Shown: one piece after another, positions 23,537 through 34,896 of the stretch
How positions within the stretch are numbered: the stretch's first letter is position 1
Layout of the letters: every line of letters starts with the position of its first letter
Source of the DNA: Dryomyza anilis
Taxonomy: Eukaryota > Arthropoda > Insecta > Diptera > Dryomyzidae
Length of the DNA stretch: 64,000 nt
Assembly (NCBI GenBank): GCA_951804985.1
Contig: OX638136.1
Coordinates: 7,071,852-7,135,851, forward strand
Reading direction: 5' to 3'
The notes under the pieces: model-generated
The model's database searches: none
What the model was told of the DNA's origin: nothing
Seen by the model: only the letters and a program-made list of their open reading frames with translations
Program-made: the position numbers and the translations under genes

Positions 23537-24400
23537 AAAAAGTTTGACCGAGTTTGAAAAAGCTCAAATTACTGGTTCAAAAATGAAGGTATTGGTGTAA
23601 GAGCAATCGCGTTAAAAATTGGTAAAAGCCACGGTCTGGTACCCTCTTTCTTGTGAAATCCCGATCAGTATGGTTGCGCAAAGGGTAGGCTTATTATTAA
23701 AGGAGCAAGCAACTCTCCTACAAGCTGCAAATAACTTGCTGTTATTAATAATTTCAATGTGACTCGGACAACCGTTTGGAGGGCTATTCGACGTAAGCGA
23801 TCCAAAAGGGATCCAAAATGAAGCTGTGTCCAAAAATTCTCCAGCGCCACAAAGATGCTCGAATGAAATTTGCAGGGACAAAAATGGCTACTGAGTGGAC
23901 CAATGTAATTTATTCATCTAAACTAAATTTTTCTGTAACACCATTTGTAATTGGCGGATAGGTAATCTGTTTCGATGAAAATAAGTTTAACGTTGATGGC
24001 CCAGATGTTTTTAATAGATACTGGCACGATTTAAGAAAGGAACCACAATATTTTTCAAAAAGACATTTTGGCGGAAGAAGTTTGATGGTATGGTGAGCAT
24101 TTTCCTCCCAACAATCTCTTGAAATTCAATTCACTTCAACGCGAATGGAAAGCCAGGATTACATCGATGTCATACGATGTAGTTTAGTCCACTTTCTGAG
24201 CGCAAATCGCCAAAAACATTGGCTTTTTCAACAGGACAACGCGGCAATTCACTGTAGTCGAGAAACTATGTCGAGATAACGAAATTAAAATATTAGAATG
24301 GCCGGCATGTTCCCCTGATCAGAATACCATGAAGAATGTTTGGGCAATTCTAGTTAGGATGCAATTAGTTATAAATGGAGTAAACTAGACAAATGCTTAT
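23537..24400 (+). pseudogene. Tc1-like (Tc1/mariner) transposase, inactive
   Basis: In shifting frames the + strand keeps the family order: N-terminal helix-turn-helix (LTEFEKAQI, then KIGKSH), the first catalytic Asp in VICFDENKFNVDGPD (~23965), FGGRSLMVW (~24070), the second Asp in [13 protein letters not shown] (~24235), and the third motif [11 protein letters not shown] (~24312), where the catalytic acidic residue is Lys. Multiple stops and the Lys substitution make it dead. About 290 codons remain of a usual ~340. No inverted terminal repeats could be found by eye. Confidence 0.9.
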
Positions 24401-24837
24401 TGAAAAAAAGAGTTTTAAGTCTGCATAAGAAAATATTTGAATTAAACAAAGGAAGTCAAATAAATTATTAAAACACTCAAAATATCCTTTTTTACTTGTC
24501 CCTTCTAAGTATGTTTATAAATGTGAAACACGATTAGATCATGTTTTCTTTGATATTTTAAAAACTGTCAATAAATAATTTATTCAGGTAAGAAACTATT
24601 GCGTTTAATGCAAAAAAATTTTCGTAGAAGAGAGATATGCATTTTGATTCCGACAGGAATCAAGAAGCTAACTTATTGAATGGATTTATAAATATGAAAG
24701 AGAGTGTACTTTTCAAACAGAATTATAAGAATCAAGTTTGGAAAAAAATACGCAATTTTATACATGTAAACCATCTTAACAAATTGGCGTTTGCAGTTTT
24801 TTGATCAAGGGTCCTGATAAATGGATATAAAACAAAA
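24401..24837. other. AT-rich stretch without a gene
   Basis: Probably the right end of the Tc1 relic plus unique sequence. No terminus was identified. Confidence 0.45.
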
Positions 24838-25203
24838 ACCAGTTGGGAAGGTTAGATCACATAGGAAATTTTAAAATATGTGTTATTTGATAGTTAGAAT
24901 TATCAAAATTATAGTCGGTCTAAGCCGATATTTTAAAACCTTTTTGGTAGTTTCTCAGGTTACAATAGATCATGCATATTTTCTTGTTTAGACAGCTTAG
25001 ATATTTAAGTAATCTAAATAGTTTCATTGCTCTAGCTCTTCTACTTTTTCTGTAATTGTGATTACAACAGACAGACAGAAGGACATCGCTAAATCGACTC
25101 GGATGTCATGCTGATCAATAATATTATATACAGGAGATGCTTCCTTCTGGGTGTTACAAACGGCGTACCAAACTGAATATACCATTTCACCCTTTCATTT
25201 TTA
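24838..25203 (+). repeat. ACCAGTTGGGAAGG repeat, internally deleted copy
   Basis: The left end matches 15782-15890, then it jumps to the 'acagacagac' region and ends at 'gaatataccatttcaccctt'. Confidence 0.75.
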
Positions 25204-25340
25204 GTAAATTAGACATAAAATAAAATTCTATACTTATTTTATTCTTAAACCGCTATATCTTTTATATTGTCAGGCCAATTTTGTTGCATTATAGTTCATT
25301 AAAAAGGAAATTGAAATAGTTTTAATTTGATATATATGTA

Positions 25341-27587
25341 CACCGAAAAAATACTGTATTAAAAATAACGAAAAATGTCTTTAAAATAAATACATATGTA
25401 TTTGATTTACGTCCAAAAGCATATGTATTTATTTTCACTAATTTAATGTAGTTTTTGTATGGAAAAATACTACATAATTTAACAGCTTTTTAAACAAATT
25501 TTCAATACATATGTATTACCCAAGACAAAAAATATGCAAGGAAACTGGTATTATAGTAGTAGTTTTTCCGAAAACTCACAGGAATATAGTAGGAAATACA
25601 CATTGCATAGCAGGCATTTTGAATTTTTGAGAATAAGCAGGCTCCCTATCGCAACATTTACGCAGGAAACTAGTATGTTCAAGCCTACCCCTAGCAGGCA
25701 AACGTATTTTTGTGTAAGTTTTGAAAGGTATATTTGTAGCTAGAATATGGAAGGGAAAGGTAGCCTTGCGAATAGCAGGTAAACACATTGTATAGGAATT
25801 TCTGTTTCGAAATTTTAAAAAGCTTCTTCATAGTAGGAAACTGAAAGGGAAAGGTAGCCTGCGGCCCTAGTGGACATTTAATTTGACCGATGCGTTATCG
25901 GGAAATGATCGGGGTTTCGTCCGGTAAATCCTATTAGAGCAAACATGATCATTGCATTGTTATGACCTTATCATTTTCATCATACCAGGGTTTACATTAT
26001 ATAAACAGTCCGTGGTCCCGATCATAGCTACACAGGTTGTTCCTCATAATTTTTCATATTTTTTATGAAATCATTACAGTTAACGGCCGTTTATCATCAT
26101 ATGTACATATAATGATCACTCATACCTTCTTTACTTAAATTATATATATATATATATAATTTTCAGTTTTCCAAATGTAAAGTTAATGATATAAAATGTT
26201 AATAAATATTAACATTGAAATAATGATTATATCAGTTGTAGTTTTTATCAGCTGTACACCGAAAAAATTACTGTAGTAAATTATACTACATTTATGTGTT
26301 CGTTTTGAAAAAATGCAATTCTACCACATTTTGATCGTTTTATAATACGTTTTAAAATTACTGTAGTAAATCATACTACATTTTATGTCTTTGTTTTGAA
26401 AAAATATACTTTTACTACATTTTGTTGATTTTTAAATATATTTGCCTTTATTTGTCTTATTTTTTACTACATCATGTATTGAAAATTCGTTCCCTATATA
26501 ATGCACAAACTGTATTGATTTTCTGTTTTTTGTTTTTATTTGAATTCGTCACTGACGAAAGAATTACAAATGGTCGTCCCTCGTGCAGGGTTAAACGAAT
26601 TCTTTGGTTTCATATTTCAGAAACTGGTTTTTGTTGTTGATGTTTTTTTTTGCATACGACGGATGACTTCGAACGAGGTCTATAAATAAACCAGAACTTT
26701 CCGTAGCATCTGACCGAACCGTCTTAATGATAGAAGACTATAGAGCTGCCAACTTAGTTTACCGCTGAACATTTTTGGTTTTAAAACTTAGTTGTCAACT
26801 CTGCAGTATACAAATATAGCACGCAGCTGCAGATGAGTAGTTTGCTAATGTGGTGCTCCATAACGTTAACATTGAGACGGAACATTTTTGTTGTTTTTAA
26901 TGTTCGCTCTCTCATTTTTCGATCGCCGCCTGTATTCTGTCAGGCAGTAATAGTTTATATGTCATTTTTATGGTTTTACCATCACATAGTTTTACCATAG
27001 CATATTATTCTTATGTGTTATAACCGAAAAGAAACACTAAAGTGCTTGCCATTCCTTTGAGTCGTCAGAACTGACGATGCTTAGTGGTGCTTTTATCTTA
27101 TGATCATGAAAATATTCGTTTCATTTATATTTATTTGTGTTGTGGGAAACAATCTTTAGTTGTATTTGTACTATACAACTAAGTAGTTTTCAGATTTATA
27201 ATATTTTGTATCTTATTTTTGGTATTAAAAAAATTATATTAATATTCACTCATATAATTTTACGAATTAATAAAAATAAATATGCTATTTACTTAATTAT
27301 CACAACAAGGTAAAATAACTACATATTATTGTTAAATTAAGGCATATGTAGTAATTTCTCTACATATTTCTGGACGTATAAATAAAGACAAAATGTAGGT
27401 TTTTTAATACATCTGTAATGAAATTTTACATAGAAATGCTGTTAAATTATGTAGTAATTTTCCATAAAAAAATAACTACATCAGTTTAGTAAAAATAAAT
27501 ACATATGCTTTTGGACGTAAATCAAATACATATCTATTTATTTTAAAGACATTTTTGTTTATTTTTAATACAGTATTTTTTTCGGTG
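25341..27587. mobile_element. Non-autonomous DNA transposon with ~150-bp TIRs and TA target site
   Basis: The left terminus CACCGAAAAAATACTGTATT (from 25341) is matched inverted at the right (…CAGTATTTTTTTCGGTG, ending 27587). The two arms stay alignable for about 150 bp with few mismatches. Both ends are flanked by TA (25339-25340, 27588-27589), the Tc1/mariner-type target. An internal copy of the terminus lies near 26257 (acaccgaaaaaattactg). The 2.2-kb interior has no transposase; it holds patches of unique-looking DNA, including a TATAAATA at about 26681. Confidence 0.85.
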
Positions 27588-27589
27588 TA

Positions 27590-28491
27590 AATTAAAAATA
27601 ACAGCATCCATTATATAAAGCGATTTTAAATGTGCGAAGAGTAACAATAAACATAAGCAGCATATGTACGAACTAAAAAACCAAATTTAAAAGTAGTAAA
27701 TTTTCTACATTTATCGCTGTTAATTTACTCATTTTAACAAATAAAAACCCTAAGACGTCCGTAAAAATAAACAGTGGACGTGTTTTTCAGGAAATAAATG
27801 TTATTTTACACAAATTAACTGTTTTTAGAGAAATGACACTTTTACAATGGTAACTTTACAGATTCTGCAATGTTTTGTATATGAAAACATTTAAGTGCGT
27901 GATATTTACACATTTCATATGTAAAAATGACGTTTAACTCAATATAAAACGTGTAAAGATTTAGCTGAGACAATTTTAGAAGACATTATCAAACTTCAAA
28001 GACTTCTAAGTTTTTTTCACATATCAGTCCTTGACAATGCCCGAGATAAAATTTTTCACATTTTTGGAATATTTTGAAAAATGTATAGCAAGTTATAGAA
28101 TTTTGTGGTATTTTAATTCACGGCATATTTTGGGAACAGAAATTTTGGGAACAGAAAACAGACTGCCTATGATACAAACTCCGCCTTTGTCTGCTTTAAA
28201 TATGTGGAAAAAAACTGCCTCGACCTGCCAAAAATTTTGTCTGGGGTGTTATCAAGTTTTCATATATGTTTGTAACATAAAAAATTAATATGCATAAATA
28301 CAAAGTTTTGTATTCTTTTTTTAAACATATAATTAAGTATTTTAACATATGAGAAGTGTATTAGATTTACATACTTTTCTGCGTATATTTATTTTTTACA
28401 CATTCATTGGGATTTACTACATTAATAGAAGGAAACCGGTTTCGTACATTTAATATAGTAAATTTTTCTTAGAATATATGTAAAAATATAG
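27590..28491. other. AT-rich stretch without a gene
   Basis: I see nothing beyond short AT-biased frames (for example 28031-28288, without a domain). Confidence 0.55.
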
Positions 28492-28505
28492 ATTGTTTTC
28501 CACTC

Positions 28506-28771
28506 GTAGCCGCGGTAGCTCAGTGGATAGTGCGTTGTACTGCTTTTCATAGAAAACATTTTTCTATGCCGCGCTACCTCTTGGCAGTAAATGGCAAACC
28601 TACGAGAGTAAAACATTGCCTATGAGCTCTCGCCCACCGTTCGGATTCGGTAATAAAATGTAGGTCCCACCACTTTGAGCACAAATATAACACGCACAGC
28701 TCAAAATGGTGAGAGAGCACGGCCTAAGTTCTTATAGGACTGTAGAGCCAAACTATTATTATTATTATATT
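28506..28771 (+). mobile_element. tRNA-derived SINE lacking its B box, with TSD
   Basis: The head runs TAGCCGCGGTAGCTCAG to 'gcgttgtactg' and then jumps to 'cttttcatagaaaac', so ~50 bp containing the B box are deleted. The body and (TTA)n tail are normal. It is flanked by ATTGTTTTCCACTC (28492-28505) and ATTGTTTTTCACTC (28772-28785), a 14-bp duplication with one mismatch. Confidence 0.9.
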
Positions 28772-28900
28772 ATTGTTTTTCACTCATGAAATAATATATC
28801 CAATTTATCAAACACAAACAAATCAATAAAATAGTATATTGTAATGTTATTTCCCAATATTATAAATATTTATTGCTGCAAAAAAACCCATACTAATATA

Positions 28901-28940
28901 CAGGGCCGGTCCTAAGGAGAATTTTAGGGGGGGTTTGAGA
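28901..28940 (+). repeat. hAT-like terminal sequence (fragment)
   Basis: CAGGGCCGGTCCTAAGG resembles the TIR start of many hAT transposons (CAGGGCCGG). No partner end was recognised before the LTR at 29045. Confidence 0.45.
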
Positions 28941-29044
28941 CATAAAATTTCCGAATGGAATAATTTTGTTCTTAACTAAATTTTTATTAAAAATAATACA
29001 TACTAATAATTTCATCTAACATACGAAAAGAGTAGTATACCGGC

Positions 29045-29767
29045 TGTTGCGAGCTCCAGGGGTCCTTTTGTACTTGCCTTTTATTGATGAAACCGTCAGT
29101 GACAATTTTCCCTCGAAGTCCACAATTCTTGTCCTAACATTTATTATTAAATAAATATTTTAGACTTGCTTTATACTTTTATTAATTATTTTTAAGTATT
29201 TTTACAAGCTTGAGTTTAAACTGAAAACACGTCTGCACTCTAAGGCAGTTAAAATCATAATGCTTAAAATCTAAACATAACCTTTACTCATGACCTCGGT
29301 ATCGTGCGACACACGAACCTCTTGCTTATACTTAGTTCTTAAAACACAACTCATAAATGCAAGAAATCATATTCTTAAATCTACATACTACTAAAAACTT
29401 CCTGAACCCCACATCGGATATTTCTAATGTTGTGAAATCATTAACTGTGAGAAAATTTAAATGTGCTAAATTCTTAATTGGTTCCCATGCTGGCGTTAAT
29501 CTTGACTTAAATTACAATCAATGCTTTTGTTGTTGCTTTTAAACAGACAGCACACTTGGTAGCGTGTGTCTCGGATCAAATTGCAACCAATGCATTTTTC
29601 GTTGCTTTTAAGCAGACTTAATTTTATCTCCTGAAAGTATGCACTCATAAACATTATGCACTTGTTCCAGTTACGTCGTTGACGTTTTTATACTTAAACT
29701 TTATGTGCATACTGGTTATCTGCAGACTTTCATAAATACATTAAAAAAAAGTTTCTGATTCACAACA
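29045..29767 (-). repeat. Gypsy-A 3' LTR (723 bp)
   Basis: It is bounded TGTTGCGAGC...GATTCACAACA and is homologous to the LTR at 56906-57555 (shared gtcagtgacaatt, gtcctaacatt). On the - strand a purine-rich tract (aataagggtggaaga) precedes it at 29768-29785, a good polypurine tract, so the element body lies at higher coordinates. Confidence 0.8.
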
Positions 29768-31128
29768 TTCTTCCACCCTTATTTAAAAAAAAATTAATAT
29801 TAAAAAGAATAATAGTTTTTTCTTTTACATCATTCATATTTCAATATATTTCTTAATTTATTTAACTTTCAATAATATTAAAAATCAATAATTATTTGTC
29901 TTATTATTATAATTTATTTTACTTATTTTCATTTTAGATATCATATTAATGTTTTTGTTTTTTTTCTTCTTTACTCAATTACTGAATTAATGGTCGTAGT
30001 TTTAGTGCTATTGTTGATAATAAAAAATAAAAAAATATCTATATACTTTATGTAACGCTAAAAAGAAAAATGTATAACATTACAAGTCACTGAACGTTGA
30101 AATTAACAAAACAGTAGTTGATCAAGTTACCGCTTTGCAATGGCTGCGTTCCGTGTTGCTCTGTTGATTTTCTTGTTTATTCATTTAAGTCATTAAATGC
30201 TTTAATTTGTGCAACGATTGTGCAACGAAAAAAAATATAATTGTGTTTTTCTATTAATTTTAAACATATACTGCTGTGATCGCTAGTTCTGTTACTCTCT
30301 GTTTACGTGTATACGTTGAATGGGTGCATTTTATTTGTTTCTGTCACTGTTTCGAGAAACATTGTTATCACCATTTATTCTCATCTTTCGTCGTGATTGT
30401 CTTAGCTTATTTAAATTTGATGTCTTCTATGTTGCGTTGTTTTTCAGTCAAATTGAATCGTATTTTATTGAGAGCAGATACTAAAATTGGTAATTTTGTA
30501 AAATTATATTTCTGGATATTAATACGAATTTGTCTTCTTTAAATGTTTTAAGAGTTCTTGTAGCGAAATTGTCATCTTCGGAAATCATCATGAATTATAC
30601 GTACATGTTCTTGTTTGACATTGTTCTTTTATATTTCACTTGCTGTAAAAATATTTGAATACATATATTTCTGGTTCTTAGTGTTTTTAATTTTCGTCTT
30701 CTCTTTTAAGAAAATATGTTCTTTTGTTGAAGAAATTGTCAGCATAATGTGTGAAACGTTGCTGATTTAGTACAATTATGATTACTTTGTTGATGTGTAA
30801 AATTTCTTTTTCCATCAGGTTCGCATTGACAGCTGAATAAGTGTATATGGAATAGCTCCTTCAACTTATTTACAAAATATTGGCGTTTTCCTTGAGTGAT
30901 AAAATTGTTATCTTTTATGTACGTAAAGATGTAAAATGTTGTTGCTTCTTTATGGTAAAATAGTTGCAACTTTGCTGGTTTGTCGAACTTTCACATCCAT
31001 GTTTATAGTGAGCTTCTTTCTTTTAATTAAACATGTTATTGATGTCCAATTGTTGTTGTTTGCGCCATGACTCTCACATGTTGTTTTATCATTCTAACCT
31101 AACAAAATTAAACGATTTTCTTTGACAA
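29768..31128 (-). other. Interior of Gypsy-A next to its 3' LTR, no recognisable gene
   Basis: By position this should hold the env gene seen in Gypsy-A2, but I find no env motif. The frames 30276-30542 (+) and 30739-30969 (-) have no domain. It is AT-rich and either decayed or replaced. Confidence 0.45.
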
Positions 31129-32195
31129 TTAAAATTTAAACTTAGTGTCTTCTGCATCGAATTTAATTGTTTGGTGGATTGCTAGTTCTTCTTCTTCGTG
31201 CAGTTCTTCAGGGTCTTTTCCTGGATTAGGGGTCAATGTGAAAATCTGGTCTATGGTGGACTTTCCAGGTTTGAAGCCGCACTGATAAGGTCCAATCAGT
31301 CTGTTGACGATGGGCTCCAGTCTTTCACATAATACGCTCGATAGAACTTTGTATGCGATATTGAGTAGGCTGATCCCACGGTAGTTGACGCAGATAGTGG
31401 GATCACCTTTCTTAAGGATTGGGCAGAGTACACTGATGTTCCAGTCACTTGGCATGCTTTCATTCGACCATATTCTGCTTACGAGCTCGTGCATGCTCTC
31501 TATTAGCTCTTCGCCTCCGGTCTTAAACAAAACAGCAGGCAGGCCATCAGCAGGCAGGCCTGCGGCTTTGTTGTTTTTCAGCCGAGCAATGGCTGTTCTG
31601 ACCTCGACATGGTCGTGTGGTGGAATCTCAACGTCGTCATCAAGTACTGGGGTTTCCGGGTTTACTTCTCTATCGGTGGAATTGCGGTCATCATCACCGG
31701 TCAGCAGTTTAGAGAAGTGATCCCTCCATATTTTCAGTGTGCTCTGGATATCTGTCACTAGATTTCCGTTCTCATCTTTACAAGAAGAGGCTCCGGATTT
31801 TGAACCTCCGGCTAGGCGTCTTATTTTCTGGAAGAATTTTCGAGCCTCATTCCTGTCCCCATGCATCTCAATCTGCTTACACTCAAGTCTTTCTGCCTCG
31901 CTTTTTTACGCCTGAAAAGACGTCTCTCTTCCCTCCTCTTATCTTTGTATCGCTCCTTCGCAGCTCGCGTAGCTACTGACTGCAGGATGGATTTGTACGC
32001 AGCGTCTTTCTCTGCAGTGGGCGCGCGACACTCTTGGTCAAACCACTGATTCCTCAGGGGGCGTTGGAATTCAAGCACCTCTTCGGCAACCGTACGCATA
32101 GAGCAGGAGATATGATTCCACTGCGCGCTTATATCATCGAGAGGAGGAGTGCTTTGTCTAAGCATGTGTGAGAATCGAAAATAATAAAAAAACAA
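31129..32195 (-). pseudogene. RTE-like connector and N-terminal reverse transcriptase
   Basis: The frame 32195-31821 gives the basic connector (KKARQKDLSVSRLRCMGTGM) and 31866-31129 gives RT fingers: TAIARLKNNKAAG, LPAVLFKTGGEELIESMHEL, ISVLCPILKKGDPT, NYRGISLLNIAYKVLSSVL, GPYQCGFKPGKST. There is a small in-frame duplication (LPADGLPA). The polymerase active site is absent owing to truncation after IFTL. Confidence 0.88.
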
Positions 32196-32282
32196 GAAAT
32201 TACACTGCTATTTAACAAGTATATATACCAAGTATATAGCTTGCGTTGTCTGTTGTGATTGCAGCTTTCCGATGTTTAGCTT

Positions 32283-33062
32283 TCACTGCATTTCCGTACG
32301 TTCTTCGCAGCACGAGTCCATATTGGCACCTGGGATAGTGCGTACGTCCATCACGCTCGAAGCGTGCCTTCCGTCAATCACAACGTGATCAATTTGATTT
32401 CGAGTTTTTTGATCGGGCGACAACCATGTGCCCTTGTGGATATCGAAATGTTCGAATCTAGTGCTACTAACTACCATGTTTCGTGCTGCGGCGAAGTCGA
32501 TTAGCCTCGTTCCGTTATCGGAAGTGTTGGCATGGAGGCTAAATTTTCCGATTGTGGGACAATAGATGGCTTCTCCGCCCACCTTTGCGTTAAAATCGCC
32601 TAGCACGATTTTGATATCGTGGCGGGGGTAGCGCTCGTATGCGTTGTCTAGGCGCTCATAAAAGCGCTCTTTTGTCTTGTCATCTTCCTCATTCGTCGGA
32701 GCGTGTGCACAAATTAGGCTGATATGGAAATATTTAGCCTTGATGCGGATTGTTGCCAGCCTTTCGTCCACGGGCGTGAACCTAGAGACAAGGTGGCGGA
32801 GTCTCTTGCCGACCACAAATCCACATCCAAATTCGAGTCTCTCCGCATGGCAGCTGTAGTAGATATCACAGGACGCTTGTTGCGAACAGCCCTGTCCCGT
32901 CCATCGCATCTCCTGGATAGCGGTGATGTCAGCCTTATATTTTTGTTGTAATCGGTCGTTATCCGAAGCTTCTTTTTTGTTTTCATTGGGCGCATAGGTT
33001 TTTTCCGTGGTGGGACCCAAACCCAACGCACGAACCCTCACTCTGAGGGACATGCTCGCCAC
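32283..33062 (-). pseudogene. APE-type endonuclease of RTE-like element
   Basis: 259-aa open frame. Seen: YKADITAIQEMRWTG (catalytic Glu), HISLICAHAPTNEEDD, IVLGDFNAKVGG (Asp/Asn pair), and [19 protein letters not shown]. The N-terminus is odd (RTMN-type start replaced), and the final SDH motif is deleted: the frame goes from GANMDS straight to CCEERTEMQ, while 9594-9890 retains it. The catalytic His is therefore absent. Its role in intact elements is nicking target DNA for reverse transcription. Confidence 0.88.
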
Positions 33063-33267
33063 TCACTTTAGCCGACTTCTACACCAGGTGGTGTAGAGCG
33101 CCGTTTCCAGGGACTTCCACCGAAGTGGAGGTGTCACCATTTGACAATTTGCCAATTCTGGTGACCAGTGAGTTGTCTTGAGACGACACCGACAAGGATT
33201 GCGCTGGCTTCGCCTTGTCGATGCACTCAGACACGTTGCCTTGTGATAATCGCCCCCATAGTCCCAA

Positions 33268-34084
33268 AAAAAAAATTATTATTTGTTATTATTCTGTTGA
33301 AGGTTTTGGGATATAAAATGTGTGTCTAGTGATTAAAATCTCAAACTTAACTAAATTCTAAGAATAATTATTTATTTCACATTCCTGCCCTATTTTACTT
33401 AAGAAATGATGCAACACTGAAAGAAGAGAGTGCGATGAGAGTACGGTGTAACAAAGGAAAACAAAATCTGACATAAATATAATTCGTTGTTTTGTAAAGA
33501 AATTTACATAGAATTATCCCAAAATACTGTATTTTGTGAAAAACATGTTATTTTTGTTAAAACCAATCTTATTTGTTTTTATTCTGTTTATAAAACTGGA
33601 CAAGTTAACAAAAAATGTTATTGCAAAAGAGTCAAGTGAGTTATTAATATTTCTTTTTTAATTAATAAGATTTTTATAATATACATTAATCGTTTACATA
33701 CAAAGTATACAATATTAAATGAAAATATAAATATTTAAATCATTAACTAAATGCTATGTTCTACTGTGCGCAGTCGACTTCAACTCTACGCATTGAACCC
33801 CAATAGAAATTAGAAATTGTCGATCAATTCTTAAATTCACTTTATTTAGTTATTTTTAATTAAAACACTTTTGAAGAATGACTGTAAAATAAAAAAACAA
33901 CATTATTTTTTGAACAGTACTAGATATATTTTTAAAAGATTTGTTGCAATTGTGAAAAGATCTCAAAATTTACTATTATTCTAAAATAAATTTAAATGCC
34001 TCTAAATAAGTTTCAGATAAAAAAAATGTTTAGTCAAAATTATATTTTACATTAAATATTTTGTTTTAAATGTGATACATTTAA
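33268..34084. other. AT-rich Gypsy-A remnant or unique DNA
   Basis: No domain was found. On the + strand, 33545-33635 encodes a hydrophobic signal-peptide-like start (MLFLLKPILFVFILFIKLD) ending at a GTGAGT splice donor. A downstream exon could not be identified, so I do not call a gene. Confidence 0.35.
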
Positions 34085-34261
34085 CTATTTATACTGGGGT
34101 GACTGGAGAACAAAGCAGCGTGGACCAGCTCGCATGAAGTCGCACGATCGACTGATAGCTTTTGCAGGTCTCACGTACTTATATTCTAACTCTAAAAATT
34201 CTCTCACCAGTTCCTCTTCACCGATCTTCCCCTCGCCTAGCACCTTGCGTGCTGACGTCGT
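34085..34261 (-). other. GC-richer fragment joined to Gypsy-A integrase
   Basis: A 73-aa - strand frame (FLELEYKYVRPAKAISRS core) of coding-like composition lies between the LTR side and the integrase fragment. It has no counterpart at 61970-62277 in Gypsy-A2, so it is foreign or rearranged. The domain is unknown. Confidence 0.35.
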
Positions 34262-34858
34262 GCCCGTACGGGCTGAGTTGGGCATTCCTAGTATAAAGTA
34301 CGACAAGGCGTTTGCCCTGTTGACATATGCACTGTGTTATTATGCACATGTATTGCCGAATTCAACCATTAGCTTTCGCGTCTAGCTACGCAGCACATGT
34401 ATTTTGAAAAATCGTCTTGGAAAGTTAATATATATTTATTTCCCTATACTGTTTCGGGAAAAATTCCTACCAAGTCCATATAAACGTATCTGTCAAAACC
34501 ATTGGCATTTTTGATAACTTTGAACTTTGTTTGTTCATTTGGCATCATATTCCTTTATTTGTTTCTGCATTCCCCTCCATTTAAATTGTTTCTTAATCCT
34601 AAAGTATGTTTTAAGTGTGTCCTGATGGACTCCTAGTGCTGAATCATGAAAATCTTTCATCACGGTTTTAATTTCATCTAGATCAGTTAATATTTGAGCT
34701 GAATTCGTTTCATGATTTGTATCTATTATTGTTTCATCTACGACTGGTGTACTGATTTGTGGTTTTATTTTGGTGATTTGCTGATCTAAATATTTTGTGT
34801 AGTTTTGGATCGTGTTTGCACGTCTGTAATATCTGGTTTTATATATGGTATTCTGCAT
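34262..34858 (-). pseudogene. Gypsy-A integrase fragments
   Basis: 34535-34858 carries the zinc-binding region (DFHDSALGVHQDTLKTYF, then KQFKWRGMQKQIKEY), ending before the CPKC pair that Gypsy-A2 has. 34262-34372 matches the integrase end at 62277-62370 (…catatgcactgt…). The catalytic core between them is deleted. Confidence 0.8.
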
Positions 34859-34896
34859 TTAAATTCTTTTTGCCTGGTTTATAAATTATTTCAAAA

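Larger units (their letters stand above)
31129..33267 (-). mobile_element. RTE-like retrotransposon, second copy (3' truncated)
   Basis: Read on the - strand: 5' leader frame (33267-33079), endonuclease (33062-32283), connector (32195-31821), RT start (31866-31240). It stops at 'STIDQIFTL', where the copy at 9594-11806 continues, so the palm, thumb and 3' tail are missing. It lies between the Gypsy-A 3' LTR and pol and is presumed inserted into or recombined with that element. Confidence 0.85.

Noticed and set aside
31385..32049. Plus-strand ORFs of 60-111 aa here and across 18.6-22.6 kb, 38-41 kb and 46.7-49.4 kb
   Set aside because: They are shadows of the clearly recognisable retroelement genes on the other strand.
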